Source of the DNA: an uncultured Eubacteriales bacterium
GTDB lineage: Bacteria > Bacillota > Clostridia > Peptostreptococcales > Anaerovoracaceae
Direction of reading: 5' to 3'
DNA: 46,332 nucleotides
NCBI GenBank assembly: GCA_902774265.1
Contig: CACYHR010000024.1
Coordinates: forward strand, 1,921-48,252
Position numbers and translations under genes: made by a program. The notes under the pieces were generated by a model that was given only the letters and a program-made list of their open reading frames with translations, was not told where the DNA came from and ran no database searches. Positions 34,941 through 43,197 of the stretch are shown one piece after another (position 1 is the stretch's first letter; the number at the start of each line of letters is the position of its first letter).

Positions 34941-35435
34941 ATGAAAAAAACAACTCTTTGTTACATAGAGAATGACGGATGCTGGCTGATGATGTACCGT
35001 GACCGCAAGCCCGGAGATATGAACGAGGGCAAGTGGCTCGGTGCTGGAGGCAAGATCGAGCCGGGTGAAACAGCTGATGAATGCAATGCAAGAGAGGTCC
35101 TTGAAGAAACGGGCCTGAAACTCAGAAGCGCACACTTCTACGGCATAATCCGTTTCCGAGCCGACAAATATGAGGATGAGGACATGTATCTGTATTCGTC
35201 AGACGATTTTGAACCTGCCGATGAAGAGGCCTGCCGGATATACAGAGAGACAGGAAGATACGATCCGCCGGCATGCAGTGAAGGCCGTCTCGAGTGGATA
35301 CCAAAAAACAAAGTGCCGGATCTTCCATTGTGGGAAGGCGACAGGGCTTTCATAGCAAGGATACTCGAGGGCTGCAAAAAAATATCGATGACATTGTCAT
35401 ATTCGGGGGACAGCTGTACAGTCATAGAGGAATGA
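34941..35435 (+). CDS. NUDIX hydrolase (MutT-like)
   Basis: 164 residues. The Nudix box is complete: GAGGKIEPGETADECN followed by REVLEETGL (about 35-60), i.e. Gx5Ex7REUxEE. It hydrolyses a nucleoside diphosphate linked to X; the target cannot be told, but an 8-oxo-dGTP-type sanitiser is possible. ATG 34941 follows AAGGAT. Its stop overlaps the next start as ATGA (35432-35435), so the next gene is translationally coupled. Confidence 0.88.
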   Translation: MKKTTLCYIENDGCWLMMYRDRKPGDMNEGKWLGAGGKIEPGETADECNAREVLEETGLKLRSAHFYGIIRFRADKYEDEDMYLYSSDDFEPADEEACRIYRETGRYDPPACSEGRLEWIPKNKVPDLPLWEGDRAFIARILEGCKKISMTLSYSGDSCTVIEE

Positions 35436-36109
35436 GCAAACAGGAAACGACAAAGGAAAAAACAGTAAATAATAAAGCTGAGAGCAAGCGCAGTGACCGT
35501 GTAACAAGAGTGAACGGTATCGATGACGACGCCTGGAAGACCAGAGTCTATGAAAACGATCTGGCCCGTATGAACCGCAAGCATACATGGATAGGCGAGG
35601 AGGATGATGCCGAAAAGCTCAGAAATGCCTCTGTTGGAATCAATACGGATGCGACCGGACGGGAGACAAGAGTGTTTGAAGGCCCTCAATTCGGCAGGCA
35701 GTATGTAAAGCCTGAGATAGAGCCGCCTCTCAGCGAACAGAAGCGCGAATCCGAAAAGAAGGAAGCAAATGCAGACAGCGGAGGGGAAAGCCGTCGCAGG
35801 ACCAGGTCTATGCGAAAGATACGGATAGGCGATCGTAAACGCTTCAGACGACTTCTGATAATTCTGGCCGTTATTGCGCTGGCCATAGCGATCGAAGCAG
35901 GCTACTTTATTATGGAGGCGCGTGTCGGCAAGCTGCCTGAAGAAATAAAAGCGGTGAACAAGCAGACCGAGGACATCAAAGCAGATAATGCAAAACTGCA
36001 GAAAGAAAACGATAAATTTGGAGACGGCGAAAGCAAAAAGGAACTCAAGGAATCATGGGAGAGACTGAGAGACAAGGTAAAAGAGGCAGTTGGGGAAATT
36101 TCATCCTGA
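35432..36109 (+). CDS. Single-pass membrane protein with coiled coil
   Basis: 225 residues from ATG 35432, which overlaps the NUDIX stop; the longer frame starting at 35294 lies inside the NUDIX gene and is not used. A long charged N-terminal cytoplasmic part rich in Lys, Glu and Arg, a basic RKIRIGDRKRFRR anchor, one membrane helix (about 139-158), then a coiled coil (about 166-215) outside. It is similar in plan to DivIC/FtsB-like proteins, but sequence does not prove this. It overlaps the next gene by 55 bases, which has the same helix-plus-coiled-coil plan. Confidence 0.75.
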   Translation: MSKQETTKEKTVNNKAESKRSDRVTRVNGIDDDAWKTRVYENDLARMNRKHTWIGEEDDAEKLRNASVGINTDATGRETRVFEGPQFGRQYVKPEIEPPLSEQKRESEKKEANADSGGESRRRTRSMRKIRIGDRKRFRRLLIILAVIALAIAIEAGYFIMEARVGKLPEEIKAVNKQTEDIKADNAKLQKENDKFGDGESKKELKESWERLRDKVKEAVGEISS

Positions 36110-37014
36110 TATTAATCGGCATAGTTATGCTGGCCGTCATATCTGTCGGCATTGTTGTCGTGCCAAAGTACGGAAAACTATTCAAAGAATACCGTAAATA
36201 CTCTTCTGAGTTGAAGGAATCCAGATCTGAACTTGCAGAGGCTGAGAAGGAAAATAAAAAGCTCCTTGCTGACAGAGATGCTCTGCAGGCGCTTGACGGA
36301 GATGTTCAGAGCATGCAGGCCGAGACCTTCAAATACGCTGCGGAACTTGAGGCAGCCGTCAAAAATGGAAGCAGCAGCAAGAAGATCTGTTACATAACCC
36401 TTGATGACGGTCCGTATTACCGGGGTAAAAAGTTTCTCGATATATTTAATAAATACGATGTAAAGGCAACATTCTTCCTGACGACAGCAAACGGGGACAC
36501 TCTTCCGGACAAGGGAGATGAGACGGCATCATCAATGTATAATGAATATCTGAAATACGGTCATACAATAGGTAATCACACATACTCACATAATTACAGC
36601 GCAGGCGGCGTTTATTCGAGCGCGGATTCCTTTATGAAATCAATCAGGAAGCAGGATAAATTCACCGAAAAAGCGACTGGCGGATATAAGCCGGTAATTG
36701 TGCGTTTTCCGGGAGGATCGGGAACAGCCGGTTCTGTACTGGGAGATATAACGGAAGATCTTAAAAAAGAGGGAGACGGCTGGATAGACTGGACTGTGGA
36801 TTCGAGCGACAGCTGGGGAACAGACAATACGAGTCCTAAGATAATAATGAAACAGATCAAAGAAGCTGCAAAAGAACAGAAGATAATGGTAATACTCTTC
36901 CATGAATGGAGTGAGAACAGCGAAAAAGCCATGCCTCAGGTGATAGAATATCTTGATAAGCAAGGGTACATATTCCTGCCGCTCTTCTATGACAGCGTGA
37001 TGGTGGAGAAATAG
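36055..37014 (+). CDS. Membrane-anchored polysaccharide deacetylase (NodB domain)
   Basis: 319 residues. One membrane helix (about 14-36), a coiled coil (about 40-85), then a NodB domain with the metal Asp in ITLDDGP, the HTIGNHTYSH histidines, RFPGGS and FHEW in the last motif. It likely removes acetyl groups from cell-wall glycan outside the cell. AAGGAA lies before ATG 36055, inside the upstream gene, supporting this start and a 55-base overlap. The shared coiled-coil plan suggests the two membrane proteins may pair (inference). A terminator follows. Confidence 0.88.
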   Translation: MGETERQGKRGSWGNFILILIGIVMLAVISVGIVVVPKYGKLFKEYRKYSSELKESRSELAEAEKENKKLLADRDALQALDGDVQSMQAETFKYAAELEAAVKNGSSSKKICYITLDDGPYYRGKKFLDIFNKYDVKATFFLTTANGDTLPDKGDETASSMYNEYLKYGHTIGNHTYSHNYSAGGVYSSADSFMKSIRKQDKFTEKATGGYKPVIVRFPGGSGTAGSVLGDITEDLKKEGDGWIDWTVDSSDSWGTDNTSPKIIMKQIKEAAKEQKIMVILFHEWSENSEKAMPQVIEYLDKQGYIFLPLFYDSVMVEK

Positions 37015-37050
37015 CTGTATTCAACCATAGTCTGATATATCGAAAAGATA

Positions 37051-37096
37051 GCACCGGGTCCGCTGCGGTTAGTGCAGGATCCGGTGTCTGTTATAT
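37051..37096 (+). terminator. Terminator hairpin after the deacetylase gene, ending in the repeat-family tail
   Basis: GCACCGGGTCC (37051-37061) pairs with GGATCCGGTGT (37077-37087) with one G-U. The 3' part, ATCCGGTGTCTGTTATAT (37079-37096), is identical to the tail of repeat copies B and, nearly, C. Either a repeat remnant became the terminator, or the repeat captured one. Confidence 0.65.
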
Positions 37097-37162
37097 GTCT
37101 CCGCCTGTTTACTGAATTGCAACAACAGATTCAGATGGTTAGAATTATTTAACCGGGAAATA

Positions 37163-37191
37163 TTGAAAGTATACCGGATTTAGAGTATAGT
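37163..37191 (+). promoter_or_regulatory. Promoter of the copper operon
   Basis: TTGAAA (37163-37168), 17 bases, TATAGT (37186-37191). It leaves about 125 bases of leader before the HMA gene. Confidence 0.7.
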
Positions 37192-37253
37192 TCCTTTGAT
37201 AATTGTATTCATTTAAAAGATAAACAGATTATTACATGTCTTTCGAAGATTCG

Positions 37254-37306
37254 CGAATTCTCAAAATCGAATTCACAAGTCGAATTGACAAGTATTATTG
37301 ACAAAT
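37254..37306 (+). repeat. Four 13-14-bp direct repeats in the copper operon leader
   Basis: CGAATTCTCAAAAT, CGAATTCACAAGT, CGAATTGACAAGT and ATTATTGACAAAT follow one another, ending just before the GGAG ribosome site of the HMA gene. They could be regulator or antisense sites; they do not look like CsoR or CopY operators. Confidence 0.65.
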
Positions 37307-37322
37307 CGAAAGGAGAAATAAT

Positions 37323-37538
37323 ATGAAATTTTCAGTAAGCGGTATGGGATGCGCTGCATGTCAGGCGAGAGTAGAAAAAGCAGTTCAGGGAGTTGAGGGC
37401 GTTACAGATGTAGCTGTAAGCCTGCTGACAAATTCCATGAATGTTGAGGGCACTGCTTCTGCCGATGCCATCATCAAGGCTGTAGAGGATGCCGGTTACG
37501 GCGCTGCCTGCGAGGAAGAAGCTTCTCCCAGTAAATAG
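37323..37538 (+). CDS. copZ: Copper chaperone-like HMA domain (CopZ-like), out of frame with the CopA gene
   Basis: 71 residues: one complete heavy-metal-associated domain with the metal site MGCAACQARVE (about residues 8-18, CxxC) and the end signature DAGYGA. AAAGGAG precedes ATG 37323. It has its own stop TAG at 37536-37538. The following frame, in +1, continues seamlessly with the linker and body of a CopA ATPase. So it could be an independent CopZ, or the first part of a frameshifted CopA. Confidence 0.85.
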   Translation: MKFSVSGMGCAACQARVEKAVQGVEGVTDVAVSLLTNSMNVEGTASADAIIKAVEDAGYGAACEEEASPSK

Positions 37539-39621
37539 AAATTATCTTGAAAAAGTCAAGCGTCAGGAGGATGCGCTGCAGGATAAGGAAACACCAAAGC
37601 TCAAAAAAAGACTGATGTCTTCTGTTTTGCTGCTCCTGCTACTGATGTATTTCTCGATGGGTCACATGATGTGGGGCTGGCCTGTCGGGCCTGAGGAAAG
37701 CGTTACTGCTGCAGGAATAGGCATTATCGAAATGCTGCTCGCGGCAGTCATAATGTATATAAACAGAGCCTTCTTTACGAGCGGATTCAAAAGCTTTATG
37801 CACGGTGCTCCGAACATGGATACTCTTGTAGCTATGGGTTCGGGCGTGTCTTTCCTGTGGAGCGTTTATGTGCTGGCGGGAATAATCACCGGAGCGAACG
37901 GTGCAGTATCGGCTTCACCGCATGATCCTGCAAACATGGCGTCCCTTCACAATCTGTATTTCGAGTCTGCAGCAATGATCGTGACTCTCATTACTGTAGG
38001 AAAAATGCTCGAAGCCCGGTCGAAAGGTAAGACAACGGATGCCCTCAAGGCTCTTATCAGCCTCGTACCCGAAACGGCACAGGTCGAGAGGGGCGGCGAG
38101 GAACTGACTGTCGGAATCGACTATATTCGCGAAGGTGAGATCGTAGTCGTGCGTCCGGGTGAAAGGATACCTGTGGATGCTGTCATTGTCGAGGGATCGG
38201 CAGCGGTAGACGAATCAGCGCTTACAGGCGAAAGCATGCCGGTCGACAAGGAAGTCGGAGACAGCGTTTCTGCCGCGACTATAAACAAATCCGGATTTAT
38301 ACGCGCGAAGGCAACGAGAGTCGGCGAAGACACGACTCTTGCGCAGATAATCGAGCTGGTATCGGATGCGGCTGCAACAAAGGCACCGATAGCAAGGACT
38401 GCGGACCGCATTGCGGGGATTTTCGTACCGGCCGTACTGATAATAGCCGCGCTCGTATTTGCTGCATGGATGCTGCTCGGAAACGGAGTTGCCTATGCTC
38501 TTGAGAGAGCAATAGCCGTGCTCGTCATCAGCTGTCCGTGCGCTCTGGGGCTTGCGACGCCTGTGGCAATAATGGTCGGCAGCGGAGTCGGCGCCCGTAA
38601 CGGCATATTGTTCAAGACTGCAGCAGCACTCGAAGAGACCGGCCGTATCGAGATCATGGCACTCGATAAGACGGGAACCATCACCGGGGGAGACCCGAAG
38701 GTAACAGATGTATTTGCCTGCCGCGGAGTCAGCCGTGAAGAGCTGCTGGATATCGCAGCTGCTGTCGAGGCGAGATCGGAGCATCCGCTGGCGAAAGCGA
38801 TCAGCTCATATATAAACAGCACAACCCTCAGGATAAGCGATTTTGAGGAAGTGCCGGGCGGCGGTGTCAAGGCAGTCACCTGGGATGGCAGCAGAGCCGT
38901 CAAACTGGCAGGCGGCAACGCCGAATTCATGATGAAAAATTCTGTGCCTGAGGATGAGGTCATCAGGCTGATGAAGGAAACAAGTGAATACGCCCATGCC
39001 GGGAAGACATCGGTGTATTTTGAGAAAGGCGGCAAACTGCTCGGGGTCATAGCTCTGGCGGATTCCGTAAGAAGCGACAGCAAAGAGGCTATCGCAAAGC
39101 TAAGGGAAATGGGCATAAGGACCGTCATGCTTACCGGTGACCGTAAAGCTGCCGCAGAATCGATAGCCGCTGAGGTCGGTGTCGATGAGGTGGTTGCGGA
39201 AGTCCTGCCTGACGGCAAAGAGGAAGTAATACGCGGATTGATGGAGCAGGGCAAAACTGCAATGGTCGGAGACGGTATCAATGATGCGCCGGCCCTTACG
39301 CGTGCAGATGTCGGTATAGCGATCGGGGCAGGAACCGATGTAGCTATCGACGCAGCCGATGTCGTGCTCACAGGAAGCAGCATAAATGATGCAGTAAAAG
39401 CGGTCAGACTGGGACGAAAGACTCTCAGAAATATTCATGAGAATTTGTTCTGGGCGTTCATCTACAATGTTCTCCTCATACCGCTCGCAGCCGGGTTATA
39501 CACTCCGCTATTCGGCGGATGGACACTGAGCCCGATGATAGCCGCTGCAGCGATGAGCCTGTCATCATTCTGCGTCTGCACCAATGCCCTCAGACTCAAT
39601 CTCGTCAATCTGGATAAGTAA
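37489..39621 (+). CDS. copA: Copper-translocating P-type ATPase (lacking its own HMA domain)
   Basis: The frame gives up to 710 residues; the first ~20 overlap the HMA gene. Motifs: TGES in LTGESMPVD, the CPC metal site ISCPCALGLATP, the phosphorylated Asp in LDKTGTIT, SEHPLAK and GDGINDAPAL. No good start exists: the ATG at 37489 has its purine run directly touching it and lies in the HMA coding part. The next ATG is at 37615. A +1 shift at TCT CCC A (37524-37530; CCC to CCA) before the TAG would join the two frames into one normal CopA with N-terminal HMA domain. E. coli copA is known to make a chaperone and a pump by programmed -1 frameshifting; the present case would be the mirror. A point mutation or sequence error is the alternative. 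Confidence 0.9.
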   Translation: MPVTALPARKKLLPVNRNYLEKVKRQEDALQDKETPKLKKRLMSSVLLLLLLMYFSMGHMMWGWPVGPEESVTAAGIGIIEMLLAAVIMYINRAFFTSGFKSFMHGAPNMDTLVAMGSGVSFLWSVYVLAGIITGANGAVSASPHDPANMASLHNLYFESAAMIVTLITVGKMLEARSKGKTTDALKALISLVPETAQVERGGEELTVGIDYIREGEIVVVRPGERIPVDAVIVEGSAAVDESALTGESMPVDKEVGDSVSAATINKSGFIRAKATRVGEDTTLAQIIELVSDAAATKAPIARTADRIAGIFVPAVLIIAALVFAAWMLLGNGVAYALERAIAVLVISCPCALGLATPVAIMVGSGVGARNGILFKTAAALEETGRIEIMALDKTGTITGGDPKVTDVFACRGVSREELLDIAAAVEARSEHPLAKAISSYINSTTLRISDFEEVPGGGVKAVTWDGSRAVKLAGGNAEFMMKNSVPEDEVIRLMKETSEYAHAGKTSVYFEKGGKLLGVIALADSVRSDSKEAIAKLREMGIRTVMLTGDRKAAAESIAAEVGVDEVVAEVLPDGKEEVIRGLMEQGKTAMVGDGINDAPALTRADVGIAIGAGTDVAIDAADVVLTGSSINDAVKAVRLGRKTLRNIHENLFWAFIYNVLLIPLAAGLYTPLFGGWTLSPMIAAAAMSLSSFCVCTNALRLNLVNLDK

Positions 39622-39668
39622 TTGATGGGACAAGCGAAGGAAATAGTAAGGGAATAATAAGGAATGTT

Positions 39669-39699
39669 TGCAGCAGGCTGATGAATTTCGCCTGCTGCA
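39669..39699 (+). terminator. Terminator-like hairpin after copA
   Basis: TGCAGCAGGC (39669-39678) pairs perfectly with GCCTGCTGCA (39690-39699). The following T content (TCTATCT) is weak, so termination may be partial. Confidence 0.6.
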
Positions 39700-39810
39700 T
39701 CTATCTGCGGTCTGTAACCGTCGTCTGTAAATGATGTCATTTTTGCAAAATAAGCGCCGTCAAAATAGCGATACAAAACAGATTGGTACAAAAAAGATAA
39801 TAAATTGTGA

Positions 39811-39840
39811 TTGAATTCTGTATCACAGCTGTGGTACAAT
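39811..39840 (+). promoter_or_regulatory. Promoter of the tRNA-Ser gene
   Basis: TTGAAT (39811-39816), 18 bases, TACAAT (39835-39840), 12 bases before the tRNA. Confidence 0.6.
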
Positions 39841-39852
39841 AAACACCGCTGT

Positions 39853-39944
39853 GGAGAGGTACCCAAGTGGCTGAAGGGTCTGGCTTCGAATACCAGTAGG
39901 TCGGTAGTACCGGCGCGGGGGTTCAAATCCCCCTCTCTCCGCCA
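39853..39944 (+). tRNA. tRNA-Ser (CGA), CCA encoded
   Basis: Acceptor arm GGAGAGG (39853-39859) with TCTCTCC (39934-39940), discriminator G, encoded CCA. The anticodon loop reads TTCGAAT, giving CGA, reading UCG (Ser). A long variable arm (about 39896-39913) and the T arm GGGGG-TTCAAAT-CCCCC are as expected for class II tRNA-Ser. One anticodon-stem pair is C-A. The 3' end is the likely attachment site of the integrative element that follows. Confidence 0.93.
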
Positions 39945-39947
39945 TCG

Positions 39948-39980
39948 AACCGTTGGAATTCCAACGGTTTTTCTTTTTTT
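39948..39980 (+). terminator. Intrinsic terminator after tRNA-Ser
   Basis: A perfect 22-base palindrome, AACCGTTGGAA and its complement (39948-39969), followed by a run of T. Confidence 0.85.
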
Positions 39981-40095
39981 CTCTTCTAAAAAGTGTTACA
40001 AACTTGTTACAGCTTGAAATTTCAATGGGTTGCGGGTTTTCCGCGGGCAATTGCGGAGTCTGCAGATGTGGAGCCGGATTTTTACTTGGTTATTT

Positions 40096-41418
40096 TTACT
40101 TTGATCGTTTCTGTGATCGTTTTCCCGATTGTTGCTGATCCGATGACGGAAGTGCTGCAGCCATTTTTTCGAATGATTCGAGCTGATTTTTATTTGCGTA
40201 GACGTAAGAGTTTGACAGTACTGTCTCTGTATTACCGACAATAGCACAGATTGTAGCAGGACTCAGATAAGGCTCTAATGCCGTACAGACAGTTTTCCTT
40301 GCCTTATGTATGCTGCGGACGGGGATACCTATCTCTATGCAGTATTGTGAGAACAATTTCTGTAACTGTTTGTAGGTTTTTTTTGGCTCGTTATTGATTG
40401 CCAGTATATACCCGTCAGTGTCCATTCCGAGTTCCTGTCTGAGCTGAAGTGAAGCTTCGATTGCTCTGGCGGCTTCCGGAAGGAGAGGGATATAGCGGTC
40501 CTCAATGGCACTTTTGGTGTGTTCAGTGATTTCACCAGTGTCGGGGTTGACCATTCTGCCTACATGCAGGGTGCTGCCATTTACATCCTCGTATTTGAGA
40601 GCGGCGATCTCACCTACTCTGAGACCTTCGGTCAGAGCGAGTATGACCCCAAGAGGGACGAATAATTGAACTCTGCAGCTCCTCTTCTGAAATTTAGTCC
40701 ACGCATGTTTGATCAGGGCGATGCGCTCCTCTTCTGTAAAGGTCTGCGTTTCTGCAGGCTTTTTCTTTTCGGGAGTGAGTACGCGGCGTTTGTCTATTCT
40801 CACATCCAGGAAACGGTTTTTTTCTATTAATTCAAGATCTACTGCATAATCGAGCATTTGACGTATGATCAGTGAGAAGTTGCCGTATTTGTGTTTTCCC
40901 ATATTGTGAGTTCGTATCAGTCCGTGCACCCATTCATCAAGCTCCAGTTTTGTGATCTTGCTGATAGGTTCATCGACTATTGGAGCATTTTCGTAATACT
41001 TGTTCCAGTCTTTTTTGACTCGTAATATTGTGCTCCCGGTGACATGCAGGGCTTTGTGTTCCAGCCACTGAGGATACAATGCGCGAAGTGTCATTTCTTC
41101 TGCTGCATGCAGGTCGATAATGTAATCTTCCAGCTCTTTGAGGCTCTTTTTTGCTATGAGTTTTTTCTTGCCTGTGGGAGAGTCTTTATCAGGCAGGCGG
41201 ACCATGTAGCGGCCGTCTTTTGCCTGATAGATCTTGTAGTGTGAGAGTATCTCCTTTCTCTTCTTTTTGTTCAGATAATCCATAAATTCTTTTTGCACAT
41301 CATCCACGGTGTGTACGTTAATATTATATTGGTCAACAAGAAAAGACAAGCAGTTATCCATGAAATTATCATGAATGTTTTCTTCATATTCTTTTTGAAT
41401 ATTTTTACGATTGCTCAT
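40096..41418 (-). CDS. int: Tyrosine recombinase / integrase of an integrative element
   Basis: 440 residues, phage/ICE size. A basic N-terminal part with an AP2-like arm-binding region (about 60-92), a core-binding helical domain (about 108-215), and a catalytic domain with the Arg in TEGLRVGEIAALKYED, the HKARKT box and the nucleophile Tyr near the end in SNSYVYANK. The stop is 151 bases from the tRNA-Ser 3' end and the gene points to it, the usual arrangement for elements inserted into tRNA genes. It has no strong ribosome site at ATG 41418. A hairpin and a repeated module lie upstream. Confidence 0.92.
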   Translation of the reverse strand: MSNRKNIQKEYEENIHDNFMDNCLSFLVDQYNINVHTVDDVQKEFMDYLNKKKRKEILSHYKIYQAKDGRYMVRLPDKDSPTGKKKLIAKKSLKELEDYIIDLHAAEEMTLRALYPQWLEHKALHVTGSTILRVKKDWNKYYENAPIVDEPISKITKLELDEWVHGLIRTHNMGKHKYGNFSLIIRQMLDYAVDLELIEKNRFLDVRIDKRRVLTPEKKKPAETQTFTEEERIALIKHAWTKFQKRSCRVQLFVPLGVILALTEGLRVGEIAALKYEDVNGSTLHVGRMVNPDTGEITEHTKSAIEDRYIPLLPEAARAIEASLQLRQELGMDTDGYILAINNEPKKTYKQLQKLFSQYCIEIGIPVRSIHKARKTVCTALEPYLSPATICAIVGNTETVLSNSYVYANKNQLESFEKMAAALPSSDQQQSGKRSQKRSK

Positions 41419-41490
41419 GGTAATTGCCTGTCCTCATCAAATGGATTATCTGAAGCGGGGATGCTTTTTTTCATCTCCGCGTGTATAGGT

Positions 41491-41541
41491 TTGAGTTGAT
41501 TCAGTTGATTGTCAACAGTTGATAGAGTTTATTCAGTTGAT
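41491..41541 (+). repeat. GTTGATTCA module, copy 1 (upstream of the integrase)
   Basis: GAGTTGATTCAGTTGA (41493-41508), then GTCAACAGTTGAT and a second ATTCAGTTGATTCAGTT. The same order of motifs occurs at 44183-44234 upstream of the NACHT gene, on the same strand. A gap of about 75 bases separates it from the integrase start. Confidence 0.8.
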
Positions 41542-41555
41542 TCAGTTAATAGTTT

Positions 41556-41600
41556 TGCCGGATGCGGCGGGTGGATCGTTTTTTTGGGGTGTCGGCCGGG
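41556..41600 (+). repeat. Truncated copy of the downstream terminator region (45 bp)
   Basis: Identical to 42949-42994 except for one missing A. The full copy downstream is a hairpin terminator; here the 5' arm is lost. The two copies are direct repeats flanking the secreted-protein gene and repeat copy C. Confidence 0.85.
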
Positions 41601-41609
41601 GAACGTGTG

Positions 41610-41796
41610 CAACCAGGAGCAAAGCTCCAACAAGCTCGCTTGATTGGAGCGAGCGACGCCGTCAACAGACACCGGGAGCTTCAGCTCCTGAGAGCATCAG
41701 TGGGGGATAGCATCAGTGGGGGATTGTTACCCACCACTGATGGTCGAAAATGGAACTCGCCGCCTAAGAGGCGGGGGACATCCGGTGTCTGTTATA
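41610..41796 (+). repeat. Dispersed hairpin-rich element, copy C (187 bp, longest)
   Basis: Same 53-base head as copies A and B, same bracketing AACAGACACCGG/CCGGTGTCTGTT. It contains about 73 bases absent from copy B, starting at a duplicated GCATCAGTGGGG string, including ACCCACCACTGATGG and the stem CCGCCTAAGAGGCGG also seen in copy D. It lies inside the island, between integrase and secreted-protein genes. Confidence 0.85.
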
Positions 41797-41955
41797 ATAG
41801 TGATACCGCACGGGGCGACAAATGGAGCAGAAATTGAAGAGATCAAGAGCGGCATGATCGGTGGCAGATGAAAAACATCCATATGAGGCATGGGATGTGA
41901 TAAAATAATTAGCAGGTGATGGGCTGTGAAATAGAGAAAGTGGAGGGTCAGTGAG

Positions 41956-42873
41956 ATGAGAGCATATACGTTAAAAAGAGTGATTTTGATAATCGTACTG
42001 AGTATTCTGATCTGTTTGTGCTATGTCATGATTACGGGCTGCGTCTATGCGAATCAGGATAATCAGAACAGGTTTTCAAAGACTTATCTTCTGAGTGGAA
42101 AAGGTGCGGAGGATATGGAAAGTGTTGCAGTTAGTCAAATTGATAAAGAGCTTTCGTACAACTTAGGATATACTGTCTTAAATTTAAACTACTGCTCTTG
42201 TTTTATTATTGACCCGTTTATTGAGTTTATTACAGATTGTGCAGAGCTTGCAGGACAGGAAGAAGCGTTTAAGAATGCTTGTCACGCTGTGACTAAAGAA
42301 TTATTTATTAAGTCTCTTCAATATTATGATGGCGCTGTGGAAGTGACAGCACCGGAAATGGGAGATATTGTTGTTGGCTGGCGCAAAGGTGATGAAGATA
42401 GTTGGGTTTTCGGCATTGCGAGTAGGGACAGTACGTTCATAACTGTACCTGAAATGTATTCTGGTAGTACACCTTTTACTACTTATATTGATGAGAAATT
42501 TATCTCAGAATATGAAAGTAGAAATTATATAATGAGTTACTACCGGCCTAAGTATCAGGACAGGCCATCGGCTTGCGGTCCGATGGAGATCAAGGGAAAG
42601 ACGGTTACTGTAAGCAGGTCTAAGCTTAAGAAGAAATCACAGTCATTCAGTATCTCTAAGGCTCTTTCGATCAGCGGCTGTAAGGATGGTCTGACATTCA
42701 AGAAGATCAGGGGCAGCAAAAATATAATTATAAACAAGAAGAACGGCTGGGTGACGGTAAGAAAGGGTCTGAAGAAGAAGACTTACAAGGTTACAGTTGA
42801 AGTCAGTGCCAAAGGTGCAGACGGAACTGAACCTCTGACAGCTAAGGCGACGTTCAAGGTACGGGTCAGATAA
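41956..42873 (+). CDS. Secreted protein with CHAP/NlpC-like remnant and C-terminal Ig-like surface domain
   Basis: 305 residues. An N-terminal signal-type helix (about 8-29) with a Cys soon after. The C-terminal part (about 212-305), rich in Lys and Thr (GKTVTVSRSKLKKKSQ... ISGCKDG... KGLKKKTYKVTV), is the Ig-like domain common in Clostridia surface proteins. In the middle (about 115-195) GDIVVGW followed by WVFGIAS resembles the GDIV...HVGIV pattern of CHAP or NlpC/P60 enzymes, but His is lost, so it is probably inactive or not an enzyme. The middle part is AT-rich compared with the last third, suggesting a domain graft. GGAGGG precedes ATG 41956. It is framed by repeats. Confidence 0.72.
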   Translation: MRAYTLKRVILIIVLSILICLCYVMITGCVYANQDNQNRFSKTYLLSGKGAEDMESVAVSQIDKELSYNLGYTVLNLNYCSCFIIDPFIEFITDCAELAGQEEAFKNACHAVTKELFIKSLQYYDGAVEVTAPEMGDIVVGWRKGDEDSWVFGIASRDSTFITVPEMYSGSTPFTTYIDEKFISEYESRNYIMSYYRPKYQDRPSACGPMEIKGKTVTVSRSKLKKKSQSFSISKALSISGCKDGLTFKKIRGSKNIIINKKNGWVTVRKGLKKKTYKVTVEVSAKGADGTEPLTAKATFKVRVR

Positions 42874-42931
42874 GAAGCTGCAGATCCGTCTGAGATCAGG
42901 CCGGGGTATTCAGAATATGAGGATGTAAAGT

Positions 42932-42978
42932 AAAAAAAACGATCCATCTGCCGGATGCGGCGGGTGGATCGTTTTTTT
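42932..42978. terminator. Bidirectional intrinsic terminator between the secreted-protein and HTH genes
   Basis: ACGATCCA (42939-42946) pairs with TGGATCGT (42965-42972), with an inner GCCG/CGGC stem; A-run on the left and T-run on the right let it serve both strands. Confidence 0.85.
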
Positions 42979-42988
42979 AGGGGTGTCG

Positions 42989-43038
42989 GCCGGGAGTGAC
43001 GGAGCTGTTAAGCGGTGAAGTGTTTCGTCATTCCCGGC
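42989..43038. other. Long hairpin next to the terminator
   Basis: GCCGGGAGTGACG (42989-43001) pairs with CGTCATTCCCGGC (43026-43038), 13 bp with one G-T. The rest of 43042-43197 is gene-free as far as I can see. Confidence 0.6.
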
Positions 43039-43197
43039 TTTGTTGAGTAATAGGATATTCTGAAGCTTTTGTGCTTGCTGTCTGATGACAGTGAAGGTGG
43101 CTTTTGAATTGTTTCGGATATCCTGATGTTATTCTATTGTTTGTGTATGGTGTTTTACTGATTGTTTATTGTGTTTTGATTGATGGCATGTTGTGGT

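Noticed and set aside
38493-39383. Minus-strand 296-codon frame inside copA
   Set aside because: Antisense of a well-conserved P-type ATPase; composition is Ser/Ala/Pro-rich without motifs.
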